From Lentisphaera sp. (lineage in GTDB: Bacteria; Verrucomicrobiota; Lentisphaeria; Victivallales; GWF2-50-93): a stretch of DNA of 23,840 nucleotides. This document shows positions 1-7,497 of this stretch, piece after piece (positions within the stretch are counted from its first letter, which is position 1; every line of letters begins with the position of its first letter). Made by a program: the position numbers and the translations under genes. The notes under the pieces are model-generated. The model saw only the letters and a program-made list of their open reading frames with translations. It was not told the DNA's origin and ran no database searches. The stretch is taken from the NCBI GenBank assembly GCA_020721745.1, contig DYMC01000008.1:1-23840 (forward strand), in the 5' to 3' direction.

Positions 1-143
1 AAAACAACACAGCGGGAGGACACTTTGCCCTCGCAGGTCAATCGCCCTTATTTCAGGTTATGACAAATGGATATTTTCAGAAATTATGGAACTTCCGCTA
101 CAAGGCGTTGAGGATTCTGTTCGGAAGTTATTCCCGCCCCGGA
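1..143. other. Non-coding left edge, downstream of sdaA
   Basis: No convincing gene is seen between the window edge and the sdaA stop codon. The stretch is AT-richer than its surroundings and holds one inverted repeat, listed separately. Whatever gene lies further left is outside the window. Confidence 0.6.
90..129 (-). terminator. Possible sdaA terminator hairpin (weak)
   Basis: A perfect 8-bp inverted repeat, AACTTCCG at 90-97 and CGGAAGTT at 122-129, lies just past the sdaA stop codon. The 24-nt loop is long and no clean T-run follows on the minus strand. It could be a weak terminator or a 3'-end stabilising hairpin, and the assignment is tentative. Confidence 0.3.
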
Positions 144-1421
144 TCAACACCTGCTTGAGCCGTTGCAAGCGTCTCTCCGTAATCGTCGTCCTGTGGGAAG
201 TTTGCTTCGCTCCAGTGTCGGCTTATGTTCGAGCCGGGATTTGAGTTTTGCCAGGCCACCCTTGGATGTCTCGCGATAGGTGCTTTTCATGTCTCGTCCT
301 GTTCTGCGCATGGTTTCAACGACATTGTCGAAGGATATTCTATGCTGTCCGTCGGAGAGGAGGGCGTATTCGGCGCATGTCAGGGCTGTTGCCGCGGCGA
401 AGGCGTTTCTCTCGATGCATGGGATTTGAACCAGTCCCATGACCGGGTCGCAGGTGAGTCCGAGATGGTGTTCCATTCCCATCTCCGCCGCATACTCGAT
501 TTGGAGGCAGTTCCCTCCGAGCAGCTGTGCTGCCGCGGCTGCCGCCATGGAGCATGCGGAGCCGATTTCTCCCTGGCATCCGACCTCCGCTCCGGATATC
601 GAGGCATTGTGCTTGATCAGGTTGCCCACAAGTCCGGCGGTGGCCAGGGCCTGGATGATGGACTTGTCCTTGATTTTGTGTTTCTTCTGGAGAAACTTTA
701 GGACGGCCGGCAGTACTCCGCACGAGCCGCAGGTGGGTGCGGTCACGACCACGGAGCCGGACGCGTTCTCCTCCGCGGCAGATAGCGCGAACGCGAAAAG
801 GAGGCCGGATCCGGGACATCCGTCCCGGAGGGCTTTCGAGTGGAAGGAGGCGGCTCTTCTCCGGAGTTTGAGGCCTCCCGGCAGTATTCCATGCGCATCC
901 AGTCCTCTAAGGATGGACTCCTGCATTGCATTCCACACGTTTGAGAGGTGATCGAAGATCCTCCGTTCTTCGAATTCCTGTGCGTATCGCCACATGGGAA
1001 GTTTTTTTGCGCGGCACCACTTCAGCAGTTCGTCCATGCTTCCGATTGGATATGTGCTTGATGAGCGGCGGGGTTCGCCCTCGGCGAGAACTTCACCACC
1101 TCCTATGCTGAAGAACAGACGCGATGCCGATGCCTTCCCGTTTTCCTTTATCGCCTCGATGCGCATGGCGTTGGGGTGGAATTTCATGAAGACATCGGGG
1201 AGGAACTTGAAGCGCAGTTTTGCCGGTTCGAGGGCTTCCGCGACGGCCTTGTCGGTCAGGTGGCCCTTGCCCGTCGCGGCCAGACTGCCGTAGAGTGTGA
1301 TTTTGAAACTGGTAGCTTCCGGGTTTTCAGACTTGAAGCGTTCCGCAGCGATCCTGGGCCCCATACTGTGGCTCGACGAGGGGCCGTTGCCTATCCTGTA
1401 TAATTCCCTGATGGACTGCAT
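144..1421 (-). CDS. sdaA: L-serine dehydratase, iron-sulfur-dependent, single-chain
   Basis: Predicted to deaminate L-serine to pyruvate and ammonia in the cytoplasm, using a [4Fe-4S] cluster. The 425-residue protein has the single-chain bacterial layout. The N-terminal beta domain begins with GPSSSHSMGP (residues 13-22), and the C-terminal catalytic domain contains TAPTCGSCGVLPA (228-240), GCQGEIGSACSM (281-292) and EMGMEHHLGLTCDPVMGL (313-330). C282, C324 and C335 have the 42- and 11-residue spacing of the three cluster ligands of Legionella SdaA. The usual family ending, around YRETSKGGLA (382-391), is followed by about 34 mostly basic residues not typical of the family. The ATG at 1421 fits the family N-terminus, although the ribosome site before it is weak. 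It lies 232 bp downstream of rpsS on the same strand, where more S10-operon genes would be expected, and has no functional link to them. Confidence 0.95.
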   Translation of the reverse strand: MQSIRELYRIGNGPSSSHSMGPRIAAERFKSENPEATSFKITLYGSLAATGKGHLTDKAVAEALEPAKLRFKFLPDVFMKFHPNAMRIEAIKENGKASASRLFFSIGGGEVLAEGEPRRSSSTYPIGSMDELLKWCRAKKLPMWRYAQEFEERRIFDHLSNVWNAMQESILRGLDAHGILPGGLKLRRRAASFHSKALRDGCPGSGLLFAFALSAAEENASGSVVVTAPTCGSCGVLPAVLKFLQKKHKIKDKSIIQALATAGLVGNLIKHNASISGAEVGCQGEIGSACSMAAAAAAQLLGGNCLQIEYAAEMGMEHHLGLTCDPVMGLVQIPCIERNAFAAATALTCAEYALLSDGQHRISFDNVVETMRRTGRDMKSTYRETSKGGLAKLKSRLEHKPTLERSKLPTGRRLRRDACNGSSRC

Positions 1422-1454
1422 AGAGGACTCTGTGTGAGTCTTGCGTTTGGCCTA

Positions 1455-1480
1455 GCCCGTTCTTCGCGGGGGAAACGGGC
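1455..1480. other. Hairpin in the rpsS-sdaA spacer
   Basis: A perfect 7-bp stem, GCCCGTT paired with AACGGGC, encloses a 12-nt loop upstream of sdaA. It could be a terminator stem for the ribosomal cluster or part of the sdaA leader. There is no U-tail, so the role is uncertain. Confidence 0.35.
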
Positions 1481-1507
1481 CAAGGAATGAATATCCAACA
1501 CCAGGGA

Positions 1508-1570
1508 GGCAAGCCGCAACCAAGATGAGTGTTTCGAGCAATTGGGTTTTTCTGCTGCCTGCGGTTTGCC
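1508..1570. repeat. Imperfect 11-bp inverted repeat in the rpsS-sdaA spacer
   Basis: The arms GGCAAGCCGCA (1508-1518) and TGCGGTTTGCC (1560-1570) are complementary at 10 of 11 positions around a 41-nt loop. The repeat sits where the S10 operon breaks off, so it may mark a rearrangement junction or form a long-loop terminator. Confidence 0.4.
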
Positions 1571-1653
1571 GCCTCTCTTGGAAGCAAGTCATACCCCGCG
1601 ATGCCGGTGCTGTCCTGGTGTCCTGTGAGCGGTAGGGACGACGACCCCCTCCA

Positions 1654-1932
1654 TCAGACCACTGTTTTTCCGCTGATGACGCCGTGCTGCTTGAACTGTC
1701 TGGTCGGTGCGAACTCGCCGAGCTTGTGTCCGACCATGTTTTCGGTCACGTAGACATTGGCGAAGTTCTTGCCGGAGTGGACGTTGAAGGTGTGCCCGAC
1801 GAAATCTGGGATTATCATTGATCTTCTGGACCAGGTTTTTATTGGCTTCTTGAGGCCGCTTTTGCTCATCTTCTCGACCTTGTCGAGGAGATGCTGGTCA
1901 ACGAAGGGGCCTTTTTTGATGGATCTAGACAT
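1654..1932 (-). CDS. rpsS: 30S ribosomal protein S19
   Basis: Small-subunit head protein that binds 16S rRNA with S13 near the A site. The 92-residue product begins MSRSIKKGPFVD and contains the family core PDFVGHTFNVHSGK and the C-terminal GEFAPTRQF, all at normal length. The ATG at 1932 overlaps the rplB stop codon by one base (TAATG), implying coupled translation. It is the last ribosomal gene of the cluster in this window. In most bacteria rplV and rpsC follow directly, but here a 232-bp spacer and sdaA follow, so the S10 operon is split after S19. Confidence 0.98.
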   Translation of the reverse strand: MSRSIKKGPFVDQHLLDKVEKMSKSGLKKPIKTWSRRSMIIPDFVGHTFNVHSGKNFANVYVTENMVGHKLGEFAPTRQFKQHGVISGKTVV

Positions 1933-2765
1933 TATTTTTTCCTCCGTTCGACGATGAACCTGTTGGTGATGTTCTTTCTTTTTCTTGTTTTAAGTCCCTT
2001 GACATGTCCCCAGGGGCTCTGGAGGTGCTGCCTGCCGCCGCCGCTCTTGCTTCTGCCCTCTCCGCCGCCGTTTGGATGGTCCACCGGGTTCATCGCCATT
2101 CCTCTGACGGTAGGTCTGAATCCGAGGTATCTTTTTCTTCCGGCCTTCCCGAGTTTGACGTTCATGTGGTCGAGGTTTCCGACTTGTCCGATGGTGGCCA
2201 TGCAGGCGACGAGGATTTTTCTTATTTCGCCGCTTGGCATTTTGATCTGCGCGTAATTGCCTTCCTTCGATCGGATCTGGGCGACCTGCCCGGCGGCACG
2301 GACGAGCTTGCCGCCCTTGCCTGGTTTGACTTCTATGTTGTGGATGTCTATTCCCGGCGGGATGTCCTGGATTTTGAGGGCGTTTCCGGGTTTGATTTCC
2401 GCGTCTTTGCCGCTCATGATCTTTGTCCCGAGGGATATTCCTGCCGGGGCGAGTATGTATCTCTTTTCGCCGTCGGCGTAGTGGAGCAGGGCGATGTTTG
2501 CGCTTCTGTTTGGATCGTATTCGATGGCCTTGACGACGGCCGGGATCCCCTGCTTGTCCCTTTTGAAGTCTATGATGCGGATCCTTCTCTTGACGCCGCC
2601 GCCTCTATGTCTGCATGTTACCCTGCCGTAGTTGTTTCTGCCGCCGGAGGATCTTTTCGCGAGCGTCAGCGATTTCTCCGGGGTTTTCTTTGTCAGTTCG
2701 GAGAAGTCGGAGAGCATGGTGCCTCTCTGCCCCGTCGTCAGTGGTCTAAGTGATTTGAGTCCCAT
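1932..2765 (-). CDS. rplB: 50S ribosomal protein L2
   Basis: Primary 23S rRNA-binding protein needed for subunit association and peptidyl-transferase assembly. The 277-residue product has the normal L2 layout: an OB/SH3-like core with SGGRNNYGRVTCRHRGGG near residues 40-57, then the C-terminal MNPVDHP-N-GGGEG motif. The conserved first histidine of that motif (E. coli His229) is kept, and the second (E. coli His231) is Asn. The ATG at 2765 has a GAGGTG ribosome site. The stop overlaps the rpsS start by one base. It lies between rplW and rpsS in the standard S10-operon order. Confidence 0.98.
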   Translation of the reverse strand: MGLKSLRPLTTGQRGTMLSDFSELTKKTPEKSLTLAKRSSGGRNNYGRVTCRHRGGGVKRRIRIIDFKRDKQGIPAVVKAIEYDPNRSANIALLHYADGEKRYILAPAGISLGTKIMSGKDAEIKPGNALKIQDIPPGIDIHNIEVKPGKGGKLVRAAGQVAQIRSKEGNYAQIKMPSGEIRKILVACMATIGQVGNLDHMNVKLGKAGRKRYLGFRPTVRGMAMNPVDHPNGGGEGRSKSGGGRQHLQSPWGHVKGLKTRKRKNITNRFIVERRKK

Positions 2766-2781
2766 TTTACACCTCGTTGAT

Positions 2782-3063
2782 TCAGAAGAAGTTGATTTCG
2801 CCTTTTGCGAGCGAGACGATGGCTTTTTTCGAGTCGGGTCTTTTTCCGGCCTTCATCATTCTTCCGGAGCGTTTGTTCTTGCCTTCGACATTGATGGTAT
2901 TGACGGATTTGACCTTGACATCGTAGAGCTTCTCGACGGCGTTTTTGATTTCGACCTTGCTTGCGTTTTTTCTGACCTTGAAGACGTATTTGCCCTTGGT
3001 CTTGAGGTCGGTGCCTTTTTCGGACACCAGTGCGGTTTCGATTATGTCGTATGGATTTTTCAT
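2782..3063 (-). CDS. rplW: 50S ribosomal protein L23
   Basis: L23 binds domain III of 23S rRNA at the exit-tunnel rim, where trigger factor and SRP dock. The 93-residue protein shows the family opening PYDIIETALVSEKGTDL, the core YVFKVRKNASKVEIKNAVEKLYDVKVKSVNT and the loop GKNKRSGRMMKAGKRPDSKKA. Length is normal for bacteria. The ATG at 3063 follows a strong AAGGAG at 3-4 nt. It lies between rplD (13-bp gap) and rplB (16-bp gap), so it is clearly in the same operon. Confidence 0.97.
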   Translation of the reverse strand: MKNPYDIIETALVSEKGTDLKTKGKYVFKVRKNASKVEIKNAVEKLYDVKVKSVNTINVEGKNKRSGRMMKAGKRPDSKKAIVSLAKGEINFF

Positions 3064-3076
3064 ATTCTCCTTCCGT

Positions 3077-3703
3077 TCAAATTCTGTTGAGGAAATTCTG
3101 TGCGGCGTCCTTTTCGAAGAGGATCTTCTTGTGCAGCAGCATTTCGTAAGTGTTGACAGCTTCCGGGCTCTGGACGGAGAGGCCTGGGATGTTCCTTAGG
3201 GCGAGAGCGGTCTTGTCGGATATTTTGGATGCGACGACGAGGACGTTCTGTCCTGCTCCCAGCTTCTGGAGGAAGGAGGCGGCGTCCTTTGTTTTTCCGC
3301 TTGCGATTTCGATTTTGTCGCATGCGACGACGGCGTTTTCCTGGAGTCTCTCGCTGAAGGCTCTCCTGAGCGCGAGCTTGAGGACCTTTTTGTTGATGCA
3401 TTTCTTGAAGTTGCGGTCCGGCAGGGGGCCGAAGGTGACTGCTCCGTGTCTCCAGAGAGGGCTTCTGGTCGTGCCTGCCCTTGCTCTTCCGAGTCCTTTT
3501 TGTTTGAAGGGCTTGCATCCGCCGCCTGTGATGTTGGATCTTGTTTTTGTTGAGGCCGTGGGTCTGTGCTGGGAAGCCAGATGGGTTCTGACCGCGTCGA
3601 AGACGGCCTGTTCGCCTTTCTTGAGTTCGATCTTTGATTCCTCGACAGCGATCGAGCCGGTCTTTGCACCGTTTGCGTCCATGATTGTGATTTCAGAGCT
3701 CAT
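3077..3703 (-). CDS. rplD: 50S ribosomal protein L4
   Basis: L4 lines the peptide exit tunnel with an extended loop and in E. coli also represses the S10 operon. The 208-residue product includes the loop signature STKTRSNITGGGCKPFKQKG followed by GRARAGTTRSPLWRHGAVTFGP, then a globular Rossmann-like half. The ATG at 3703 directly abuts the rplC stop (TAA then ATG, no gap), with GGAGG upstream inside rplC, implying coupling. I see no classical S10 leader for L4-mediated control, because rpsJ follows fusA by 7 bp. Confidence 0.97.
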   Translation of the reverse strand: MSSEITIMDANGAKTGSIAVEESKIELKKGEQAVFDAVRTHLASQHRPTASTKTRSNITGGGCKPFKQKGLGRARAGTTRSPLWRHGAVTFGPLPDRNFKKCINKKVLKLALRRAFSERLQENAVVACDKIEIASGKTKDAASFLQKLGAGQNVLVVASKISDKTALALRNIPGLSVQSPEAVNTYEMLLHKKILFEKDAAQNFLNRI

Positions 3704-4360
3704 TTAGTTCGCGGCCTCCGCTTTTGTTCTTTTGACGGCGTTCTTGACGAGGACGAAGGAGCCGTTTGGTCCCGGGACAGCGCCCTTGATGTAGAGTAGA
3801 TTTTCATCTGGTTCCACGCGGACGATCCTAAGGTTCTGGACTGTGACTCTTTCGTTTCCGAGCTGTCCCGGCATTTTCTTGCCTTTTATGACGTTTCCGG
3901 GTCTTTCCTTGCATCCGATGGAGCCTGTTCTTCTGGTCCAGGCGCCGCCGTGGCTTGCGCGTCCGCCTGCGAAGTTCCATCTTCTGACCACGCCCTGGTA
4001 TCCTTTGCCCTTGCTGGTCCCGACCACGTCCACGAACTCATCGGCCGCGAAGATGTCGGTCTTCACAGTGTCGCCTGGTTTCATCTGGGATTCTGTATCG
4101 AGTCTGACTTCCATGATTTCGCATGGTGGATTGTCCTGGAGGCCTGCGGCCTTGCAGTGTCCCTTGACGGCCTTGCTCGTGTTCTTGGCCTTTGCCTTTC
4201 CGAACCCGAGCTGGACGGAGCAATATCCGTGTTTTTTCGAGTTCTTGACTTCGATGACGGTGCATGGACCTGCGAGCAGGACGGTGACAGGGTTCAGCGC
4301 CCCTTTGCCGTCGTAGATCTGGGTCATGCCGATCTTTTTTGCGATTATGCCTTTTTTCAT
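3704..4360 (-). CDS. rplC: 50S ribosomal protein L3
   Basis: Early-assembly 23S rRNA-binding protein that reaches towards the peptidyl-transferase centre. I chose the ATG at 4360, giving MKKGIIAKKIGMTQIYDGKG and 218 residues, because this is the canonical L3 N-terminus and AGGAG sits 5 nt upstream. A GTG at 4375 would add five residues and is less likely because it lies upstream of that site. The central extension with RASHGGAWTRRTGSIG and KGKKMPGQLGNERVTVQNL is intact. An 84-bp gap separates it from rpsJ, wider than the other S10-operon junctions here. Confidence 0.96.
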   Translation of the reverse strand: MKKGIIAKKIGMTQIYDGKGALNPVTVLLAGPCTVIEVKNSKKHGYCSVQLGFGKAKAKNTSKAVKGHCKAAGLQDNPPCEIMEVRLDTESQMKPGDTVKTDIFAADEFVDVVGTSKGKGYQGVVRRWNFAGGRASHGGAWTRRTGSIGCKERPGNVIKGKKMPGQLGNERVTVQNLRIVRVEPDENLLYIKGAVPGPNGSFVLVKNAVKRTKAEAAN

Positions 4361-4444
4361 TTTTGCTCCTGGCACATGTTCGTTGACAGAGGTGCCCGTT
4401 GTTATTTATGATACAGGTTGCAAGTCACAGGATACATGATGATG
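4361..4444 (-). promoter_or_regulatory. rpsJ-rplC intercistronic leader
   Basis: This 84-nt spacer is unusually long for this tightly packed operon. In transcript sense, GGCAC and GTGCC can pair across about 16 nt, placing a short stem directly before the AGGAG of rplC, where it could modulate initiation. This is inferred from base pairing alone. Confidence 0.3.
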
Positions 4445-4786
4445 TCAAGCTCCTATTTTGAGGGAGATATCCACGCCTGCCGGCAGATTGATTCTCTTTA
4501 GTTCGTCCACGGTCTTTGCCGTCGGGTTGATGATGTCAATGAGTCTTTTGTGGGTTCTGGACTCGAACTGGTCCATGGACTTCTTGTCCACGTGCGGGGA
4601 GCGGTGGACGCAGACCCTGGATATTCTCGTGGGCATGGGGATTGGGCCTGCGATCATGGCACCGGTGGAGTTCGCCGTTTTGACGATTCTCGCGACGGAC
4701 TGGTCGAGGACCCTGTGGTCGAAGGACTGGATGATGATTCTGATTTTCTGTTTCTGCTTCGCGCCTGCTGTTTTTGACGAGCTCAT
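4445..4786 (-). CDS. rpsJ: 30S ribosomal protein S10 (NusE)
   Basis: Small-subunit head protein that also acts as NusE, bridging NusG and NusB in transcription-translation coupling and antitermination. The 113-residue product has the S10 core IRIIIQSFDHRVLDQS and the motif GPIPMPTRISRVCVHRSPHVDKKSMDQFE with THKRLIDI. It is about ten residues longer than E. coli S10 because of a Ser/Lys-rich N-terminal extension (MSSSKTAGAKQ). The ATG at 4786 has GAGGT 4-5 nt upstream. It starts 7 bp after fusA, so the str and S10 operons are fused, with no tuf between them. Confidence 0.97.
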   Translation of the reverse strand: MSSSKTAGAKQKQKIRIIIQSFDHRVLDQSVARIVKTANSTGAMIAGPIPMPTRISRVCVHRSPHVDKKSMDQFESRTHKRLIDIINPTAKTVDELKRINLPAGVDISLKIGA

Positions 4787-4793
4787 ATCTACC

Positions 4794-6899
4794 TCATGCT
4801 TTTTCTGTTAGTTTTTTCTGTATTTCCGAGGGGACGGCCTCGAAGTGCGACGGTTCCATTGAATAGGAGGCTCTTCCTTTGCTGATGGAGCGGAGCGATG
4901 TGGAGTATCCGAAGAGTTCCGAGAGCGGGATGTGGGCGAGGATTCTGGCGAGAGTGTTTTGTGTGTCCACTTCGATGATCTGTCCTCTTCTTCCGGTCAC
5001 GTCGCCTATTATGTCGCCGAGGTTTTCGTTTGGCGAGGTGACTTCCACTTTCATTATGGGTTCGAGGAGGGTCATCCCTGCTTTTCTGGCGGCTTCCTTG
5101 AACGCCATGGATGCAGCGATCTTGAAAGCCATTTCTGAGGAGTCCACCGGGTGGTAGGAGCCGTCCACAATGTCCACGTTGAGGTCTATGACGGGGAATC
5201 CCGCGAGGACTCCGGTGGTGGCGGCCTCCTTGAGCCCGTTCTCGACCGATCTTATGTATTCCTTGGGGATGTTTCCTCCCACGACCTTGTTCTCGATGGT
5301 GAAACCGTATCCTCTTGGCTTTGGCTGCATTTCGATGACGACGTGGCCGTATTGTCCTCTGCCTCCGGTCTGTCTGACGAACTTTGTGTTGGCTTCGGCG
5401 GCCCTGTTGACCGTCTCGCGGTATGCGACCTGGGGTTTGCCGGTGTCGGCATCCACCTTGAACTCCCTGAATATCCTGTCCTTGATGATGTCGAGATGGA
5501 GTTCGCCCATTCCCGAGATGATGGTCTGCCCGGTTTCGATGTCGCTTTTGACCTTGAATGTGGGGTCTTCCTCGGAGAGCGCGTTGAGCGCGTTGTAGAG
5601 CTTGTCTCTTTCGGCGGACGATTTCGGCTCGATGGCCATTGATATGACCGGTTCGGGGAAGCTTACGGCCTCGAGCAGTATCGGGTCTTTTTCGGAGCAG
5701 ATGGTGTCGCCGGTGGTTACGTTCTTGAGCCCCACGGCGGCGGCGATGTCGCCGCAGTAGATGAATTCCCGTTCCTCTCTTTCGTTTGCGTGCATCTGGA
5801 GGACGCGGCCCAGCCTGTCGCTTTTTCTTGTCCTTGGGTTGTAGACCTGCATCCCGCGCTGCGCGAAGCCGGAGTAGATTCTGAAGAAGGTGAGTTTCCC
5901 GACGTAGGGGTCGTTCATTATCTTGAATGCGATGGCGGTGAAGGGCTTGTCGTCTCCCATGGTCCTTGACATTGGCTCTTCGGTGTCGGGGTTTATTCCC
6001 TGGACCGTCCAGATGTCCACGGGGGAGGGGAGGTATTTGACCACTGCGTCGAGGAGGGGCTGGACTCCCTTGTATTTGAATGCAGTCCCGCAGAGGACGG
6101 GGACGATTTCGCTGGAGACGGTCCTTCTTCTGACGGCCTTTTCGATCACCTCTGGCGGGGGCATCTTGTCCTCCAGGAAGAACATCATGATCTCATCGTC
6201 AACTTCGGCGATTGTTTCGACTATGTTTTTGAGCTGCTTTTCCACCATGGGCTTCATGTGGTCCGGCACATCCTGCTCGACGACGTTCATACCGAGCTCC
6301 TTGTCGTCGAAGAGATACATCTTATTGGAGAGGATGTCCACCACTCCCTTGAACTCGGCCTCTTTGCCGACGGGGATCTGGAGTGGGACTGCGGTGGCTC
6401 CGAGCTTTGTCCTTATGTCCTCGACGACCTTGTCGAAGTCCGCCCCGACTCTGTCCATCTTGTTGACGAAGGCGATTATGGGAACCTTGTATTTTTTGGA
6501 CTGCCTCCAGACGGTTTCGGACTGTGGCTGGACTCCTCCGACGGCGCAGAAGAGGGCGATGGCGCCGTCGAGGACTCTGAGCGAGCGCTCCACCTCTGCG
6601 GTGAAGTCCACGTGTCCGGGGGTGTCTATTATGTTTATCCTGTGGCCTTTCCAGAAGCAGGTGGTTGCGGCGGAGGTGATGGTGATGCCTCGTTCCTGTT
6701 CCTGCACCATCCAGTCCATGGTGGCGGTGCCATTGTGGACTTCGCCCATTTTGTAGTTGACGCCGGTGTAATAGAGTATGCGTTCGGTGGTGGTGGTTTT
6801 GCCGGCATCTATGTGCGCCATGATTCCGATGTTACGGACTTTTGCCAGCGGGACGGGCCTGTCCTTTGCGTCGGTGTAGATTTTTTCTTCTGTCTGCAT
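4794..6899 (-). CDS. fusA: Elongation factor G
   Basis: GTPase that drives translocation and, with RRF, ribosome recycling. The 701-residue product has the complete five-domain EF-G layout. G1 is AHIDAGKTTTTER (residues 28-40), G2 is RGITITSAATT, G3 is DTPGHVDF, G4 is NKMDR and G5 is in CGTAFKYKG. Domain IV contains FVRQTGGRGQYGHV, and the C-terminal domain contains GRRGQIIEV and ELFGYSTSLRSISKGRASYSM. Length matches classical translocating EF-G rather than the EF-G2 paralogue. The ATG at 6899 is preceded by AGGAAG at a rather long distance. It lies between rpsG (28-bp gap) and rpsJ. The tuf gene that often follows fusA is missing here and is found at the head of the cluster. Confidence 0.98.
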   Translation of the reverse strand: MQTEEKIYTDAKDRPVPLAKVRNIGIMAHIDAGKTTTTERILYYTGVNYKMGEVHNGTATMDWMVQEQERGITITSAATTCFWKGHRINIIDTPGHVDFTAEVERSLRVLDGAIALFCAVGGVQPQSETVWRQSKKYKVPIIAFVNKMDRVGADFDKVVEDIRTKLGATAVPLQIPVGKEAEFKGVVDILSNKMYLFDDKELGMNVVEQDVPDHMKPMVEKQLKNIVETIAEVDDEIMMFFLEDKMPPPEVIEKAVRRRTVSSEIVPVLCGTAFKYKGVQPLLDAVVKYLPSPVDIWTVQGINPDTEEPMSRTMGDDKPFTAIAFKIMNDPYVGKLTFFRIYSGFAQRGMQVYNPRTRKSDRLGRVLQMHANEREEREFIYCGDIAAAVGLKNVTTGDTICSEKDPILLEAVSFPEPVISMAIEPKSSAERDKLYNALNALSEEDPTFKVKSDIETGQTIISGMGELHLDIIKDRIFREFKVDADTGKPQVAYRETVNRAAEANTKFVRQTGGRGQYGHVVIEMQPKPRGYGFTIENKVVGGNIPKEYIRSVENGLKEAATTGVLAGFPVIDLNVDIVDGSYHPVDSSEMAFKIAASMAFKEAARKAGMTLLEPIMKVEVTSPNENLGDIIGDVTGRRGQIIEVDTQNTLARILAHIPLSELFGYSTSLRSISKGRASYSMEPSHFEAVPSEIQKKLTEKA

Positions 6900-6927
6900 G
6901 ATTCGTGATTCTTCCTGGTTTTCCGCT

Positions 6928-7398
6928 CTACCACTTGTAATGAGCGAAGGCCTTGTTCGCCTGCGCCATCTTGTATGTGTCCTCTCTTTTCTTCACGGCC
7001 GCCCCGGTGTTGTCGAAGGCATCCATGATTTCGGAGGCGAGGGCATCCTCCATGGAGTGTCCCTTTCTGGACTTCGAGTAGTCCCTTATCCATCTCATCG
7101 CGATGGCGGTCTGTCTTTCCGGTTCTATTTCGACGGGGACCTGGTATGTGGCGCCGCCGACTCTCCGGCTCTTGACCTCGAGTTTTGGCTTGACGTTCTC
7201 GAGGGCTTGCATGAATATCTCGAGGGGTTCCATTCCTTTTTTCTTTTTCGCGACGTTCTCGAGGGCGCCGTAGACGATTTTCTGGGCGACTGATTTCTTG
7301 CCTCTCTGCATGACGGTGTTTATCATGCGTCCGATCAGTTCGCTGTTGTATTTCACATCCGGGACGATCTGTCTTTTCTCAGCTCTATGCCTTCTCAT
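6928..7398 (-). CDS. rpsG: 30S ribosomal protein S7
   Basis: Primary 16S rRNA-binding protein that starts assembly of the 30S head and lies near the E-site tRNA. The 156-residue product starts MRRHRAEKRQIVPDVKYNSELIGRMIN and carries the core RRVGGATYQVPVEI and the C-terminal KREDTYKMAQANKAFAHYKW, all standard. It is separated from rpsL by 99 bp. In E. coli a spacer of similar size in the same place binds S7 and represses translation, and here that spacer contains a good hairpin, listed separately. Confidence 0.98.
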   Translation of the reverse strand: MRRHRAEKRQIVPDVKYNSELIGRMINTVMQRGKKSVAQKIVYGALENVAKKKKGMEPLEIFMQALENVKPKLEVKSRRVGGATYQVPVEIEPERQTAIAMRWIRDYSKSRKGHSMEDALASEIMDAFDNTGAAVKKREDTYKMAQANKAFAHYKW

Positions 7399-7432
7399 TT
7401 TCTACCTTCGTGTTTTTATGCTTTCAACAAAA

Positions 7433-7463
7433 GCTGCCGGCGACCGTTTCAGGAGCCGACAGC
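7433..7463 (-). promoter_or_regulatory. rpsL-rpsG intercistronic hairpin, candidate S7 site
   Basis: In transcript sense, GCTGTCGGC pairs with GCCGGCAGC to form a 9-bp stem with one G-U wobble around a 13-nt loop (plus-strand arms 7433-7441 and 7455-7463). It lies in the middle of the 99-nt rpsL-rpsG spacer. E. coli S7 binds a structured spacer at the same junction to repress its own translation. The equivalence here is by position and structure only. Confidence 0.45.
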
Positions 7464-7497
7464 GAATGGTGCCAATGTTGTTTCCCGCCCTCGTCTT

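Larger units (their letters stand above)
1422..1653. other. rpsS-sdaA spacer with two hairpins, no gene
   Basis: The 232-bp spacer is far too short for rplV (L22) and I see no L22 remnant. It holds two inverted repeats: GCCCGTT (1455-1461) with AACGGGC (1474-1480), and 11-bp arms at 1508-1518 and 1560-1570 that match at 10 of 11 positions. Neither has a T-run on the minus strand, so a terminator for the cluster is possible but not demonstrated. Confidence 0.5.

Noticed and set aside
1327..1587. Minus-strand frame spanning the sdaA start and the spacer, as a possible remnant of rplV
   Set aside because: The translation shows no L22 features and most of it overlaps sdaA in another frame.
4443..4448. 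A perfect TTGACA at the rpsJ stop codon as a promoter for rplC
   Set aside because: No acceptable -10 box lies 16-18 bp downstream, so there is no support for an internal promoter.
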